From the NCBI RefSeq assembly GCF_029714325.1, contig NZ_CP121666.1, positions 1,798,001-1,862,000 on the forward strand: DNA of 64,000 bases. Reading direction: 5' to 3'. Below are positions 62,168 through 64,000 of this stretch, piece by piece. Below the pieces are notes generated by a model that searched no databases, was not told where the DNA came from, and was given only the letters and a program-made list of their open reading frames with translations. The DNA is from Bradyrhizobium sp. CB1717 (GTDB lineage: Bacteria > Pseudomonadota > Alphaproteobacteria > Rhizobiales > Xanthobacteraceae). A program made the position numbers and the translations under genes. Every line of letters starts with the position of its first letter. The stretch's first letter is position 1.

Positions 62168-62470
62168 TCATCTTGGTGGCTGCGGGTGGTACTTGGTCGG
62201 CATCCCGAGATACACCGTTGGGTAGTTCTCATCGAACAGATAATTGAATTGGTCTAGCGTCGGGTCCAAGGCCCGCCCGTCCTCCAGCAAGATCCAGACG
62301 TGGTTCAGCTCGCCCAGGTCGGATTCGATCGAGCGGCACTTCACTCCGCTCATGTTGAGCAGCGGCACGAGCGGCCAGCACACAGCGGCGCACATCATGT
62401 CGCTCGGCCCGCCATCCAAGACGGATTCGCGGAAGTCCTCCGCGAACTCGGTCAGCTCAGCATCGGTCAT
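62168..62470 (-). CDS. hypothetical protein (100 aa)
   Basis: A 100-residue acidic protein (MTDAELTEFAEDFRESVLDGGPSDMMCAAVCWPLVPLL) with HVWILLEDGRALDPTLDQF and the end YPTVYLGMPTKYHPQPP. The start follows GGAG. It lies 10 bases downstream of the next gene, on the same strand, so it is probably co-transcribed. The C-x-x-x-C segment followed by HVWI and D suggests a possible papain-like or transglutaminase-like site, but this is speculative. No known family assigned. Confidence 0.6.
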   Translation of the reverse strand: MTDAELTEFAEDFRESVLDGGPSDMMCAAVCWPLVPLLNMSGVKCRSIESDLGELNHVWILLEDGRALDPTLDQFNYLFDENYPTVYLGMPTKYHPQPPR

Positions 62471-62480
62471 TCTGGGCTCC

Positions 62481-63149
62481 TCACACCATTCTGGTGCACT
62501 CGGCCAAAGCCTCGGCAGCGTTCTGCATCACCTGCTTGAGATCAAGTGTGTCCGAAAAGATCTCGTTGTCGCGGCTGCAGAAGGCGAGAAGGTCTGCGAC
62601 CTCCTGAGGGCTCTGGGGGCAGTAATTTAGGACTGCCATCTCGGCCGCGTTCAAATTGCTGTAGGCTATCCTAGCCTTCCGCCGCGCGTCTCGCAGTGCC
62701 TTTGACGGCTTCGGGTGTGGCAGAGCTTCCTTCTGTCGATCGAACTCGGCGAGCAGAGCATCAAATCTCGATTTGATCGCCTGATGGCTCGGGGCGCCCA
62801 CCGCCTTGGAGAGGGCATTTGAGTAATCTTCCAAGATTCGCTCACGGCTTTGATAAAACCGATCGCGGGCCGGAGACACGATGTCAGGCTCCCCCTCTTG
62901 AATGACCCTCATTTCGCTCACTCTGCCGGCGAAGACCTTCGGCGGTGGCGGCAGCGATCGAAGGAATTCCTCTTCTAGGTCGGCCTCGAGAGGGCCCCAT
63001 CTGTTCGCCTCTTCGACGGCCGCTTCAAGGCTCGCGGTGAGCATGCTGAGGGTGGTCGATGTGGCGGGGCAGGCGAAATTGATCGCAGGCTGCGAAGTGC
63101 CTCCCCGGCTCGTGATCGGCGCAAGGTTGGGCCTTAAATTAGCGTCCAT
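62481..63149 (-). CDS. island hypothetical protein (222 aa)
   Basis: The start at ATG 63149 (MDANLRPNLAPITSRGG) follows GGAGGA. Helical, charged sequence throughout (LSMLTASLEAAVEEANRWGPLEADLEEEFLRS; QAIKSRFDALLAEFDRQKEAL; RDARRKARIAYSNLNAAEMAVLNY). It is the first gene downstream of the CTAGAC operator and promoter-like region, so it is likely an early gene under the island repressor. No recognised domain. Confidence 0.65.
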   Translation of the reverse strand: MDANLRPNLAPITSRGGTSQPAINFACPATSTTLSMLTASLEAAVEEANRWGPLEADLEEEFLRSLPPPPKVFAGRVSEMRVIQEGEPDIVSPARDRFYQSRERILEDYSNALSKAVGAPSHQAIKSRFDALLAEFDRQKEALPHPKPSKALRDARRKARIAYSNLNAAEMAVLNYCPQSPQEVADLLAFCSRDNEIFSDTLDLKQVMQNAAEALAECTRMV

Positions 63150-63159
63150 TTGAAGTCCT

Positions 63160-63206
63160 CCGTGGCTGACTTCAATAATGTATAGCAAACTAGACAAACT
63201 GTCTAG
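63160..63206 (-). promoter_or_regulatory. probable promoter of the island's minus-strand early genes
   Basis: On the minus strand TAGACA or TTGTCT (-35-like) precedes TATACATTATT (-10-like) at about the right spacing, and AT content is high. The operator half-sites overlap the -35 part. GGAGGA and the ATG at 63149 follow. Confidence 0.5.
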
Positions 63207-63216
63207 TGCGCTAGAC
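63189..63216. promoter_or_regulatory. CTAGAC operator cluster
   Basis: ACTAGACA-AAC-TGTCTAGT (63189-63207) is a perfect 8-bp dyad, and a third half-site CTAGAC at 63211-63216 makes a second dyad with the inner arm (GTCTAG-TGCG-CTAGAC). It lies between the repressor gene's stop codon and the first early gene, and overlaps the promoter-like -35 region. This is a typical layout for a Xre-type repressor binding site. Confidence 0.75.
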
Positions 63217-63998
63217 TAAATTGTTACATCCTTCATAATGCGCACGATGAATGCGAGAATCGTAACCATGCGCCCATCGTTGTCGTTCGCCTCCCATTCC
63301 GAGGAGAATGGCTCGCGCATCCGCAAGATGTCAGGCTTTCCTTTCAGCGGGCGTGTCTGAAGGCTTGCGATAGCTCCCTCCATGCTGACTTCGCGCAATG
63401 AGATTTCAATCTCATCGTCGGTGATGCGGCGGCTCGACGCCACCAGTTGCCCGCTTCTCAGCTCGATGCTGGCGCTCGACGGGGCTACGCCCACAGCGAT
63501 GTCATTAGCCGCAATTCCCACGCCGCCCATATAATCCCCGTCGCACCTGAAAGCGCGAAGATCGGCCTTGGGTGCTCGTTTATCGTTCGCTACGAGGATT
63601 GTTTCCATATCGCGCCACGGATCATGCAAGAGCCATGTATCTGAGACTGCCCAGTCCGCTCTTGCTGGGATGAGAGGGACAGTTGCAAATCTGTCACCAT
63701 AGAATGGCGCGCGGACGACCTGGGTAACAACCGGGCGGTACTCTAAAATTCCCTGGAGGTGTTTCATTGCTGACGGAGGCCGAAAATCGAAGGGGTCTCC
63801 CCTGCCAGTGGAGAGCCACTCGAAGCTCATCTGAAGGTCCATGGCAGCCTCAATAAGGTTGTCCGTAGACGGGTCATTTCGCTCTTTAAGCCAATTATCG
63901 ACTGCTCCCCTGCTTACATGGAGGGCGCGCGCCAGCGCTGAAGCGGACCGCTTGCGGTGCTCCAGGCCGAAGGCAAGTCTTTTCCCAATTGTTCTCAT
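63216..63998 (-). CDS. Xre-family phage-type repressor
   Basis: A 260-residue protein beginning at ATG 63998; an upstream start beyond the window cannot be excluded. Residues 3-60 form an HTH (GKRLAFGLEHRKRSASALARALHVSRGAVDNWLKERNDPSTDNLIEAAM). The C-terminal half resembles a repressor/peptidase-like domain in layout (ILVANDKRAPKADLRAFRCDGDYMGG; ITDDEIEISLREVSMEGAI), but no Ser-Lys dyad of S24 proteases is evident. It probably silences the island's early operon by binding the CTAGAC operators at its own 3' end. Confidence 0.8.
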   Translation of the reverse strand: MRTIGKRLAFGLEHRKRSASALARALHVSRGAVDNWLKERNDPSTDNLIEAAMDLQMSFEWLSTGRGDPFDFRPPSAMKHLQGILEYRPVVTQVVRAPFYGDRFATVPLIPARADWAVSDTWLLHDPWRDMETILVANDKRAPKADLRAFRCDGDYMGGVGIAANDIAVGVAPSSASIELRSGQLVASSRRITDDEIEISLREVSMEGAIASLQTRPLKGKPDILRMREPFSSEWEANDNDGRMVTILAFIVRIMKDVTI

Positions 63999-64000
63999 TG

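Overview
The window is high-GC chromosomal DNA of an alphaproteobacterium, most likely Bradyrhizobium or a close relative. The main reasons are a 999-residue minimalist PutA of the size known for Bradyrhizobium, a divergent Lrp-type PutR, a SorAB sulfite dehydrogenase, DUF3551, DUF2927 and YjgN/DUF898 proteins, and many copies of the palindromic intergenic repeats that litter Bradyrhizobium and Rhodopseudomonas genomes. No CRISPR array, rRNA or complete tRNA was seen.

Positions 1-33 kb are mostly metabolic. They hold an acyl-CoA dehydrogenase/crotonase pair (1-1066), a LemA-TPM-TPM envelope set (1317-3454), a glutathione transferase and CoA-transferase, and divergent putA/putR with cspA. These are followed by sorAB, a membrane adenylyl cyclase carrying a 2Fe-2S ferredoxin domain, an ArnT-like glycosyltransferase, a ycjX-ycjF pair, hemolysin III and two SDR enzymes, one divergent from a MarR regulator. 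A catabolic run on the minus strand (24.5-29.4 kb: benzoylformate-decarboxylase-like enzyme, MaoC-type dehydratase, CoA-transferase, acyl-CoA dehydrogenase) faces a LysR regulator. Two tandem CYP153-like P450 genes follow.

Positions 33-51.8 kb carry DUF898 plus an M48 protease, a probable uracil-catabolism (URC) operon of urc1, urc4 and a UPRT-like gene with an unusual PRPP loop, a threonine-synthase-like gene, and an IS5-family element that landed inside a palindromic repeat. Beyond it are an L,D-transpeptidase, a second TPP enzyme, an animal-type haem peroxidase, small secreted proteins, a GreA-like protein and a DedA-like membrane protein.

Positions 51.8-64 kb look accessory. A six-GAF sensor protein, a histidine kinase, a receiver protein and a universal stress protein lie between two tRNA-3'-end-like sequences. 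The one at 57739-57783 is a clear 3' half of tRNA-Val(CAC), the expected footprint of tyrosine-recombinase integration. Right of it begins a phage-like island that runs off the window: NYN protein, a secreted protein translationally coupled to the integrase, the integrase, small phage-type ORFs, and a repressor next to a CTAGAC operator cluster. The sensor kinase is split by an apparent one-base insertion, and the integrase has Cys where the second catalytic Arg is expected.

Coordinates of starts were chosen from ribosome-binding sites and family N-termini. Family names come from recognised motifs, not from database searches.
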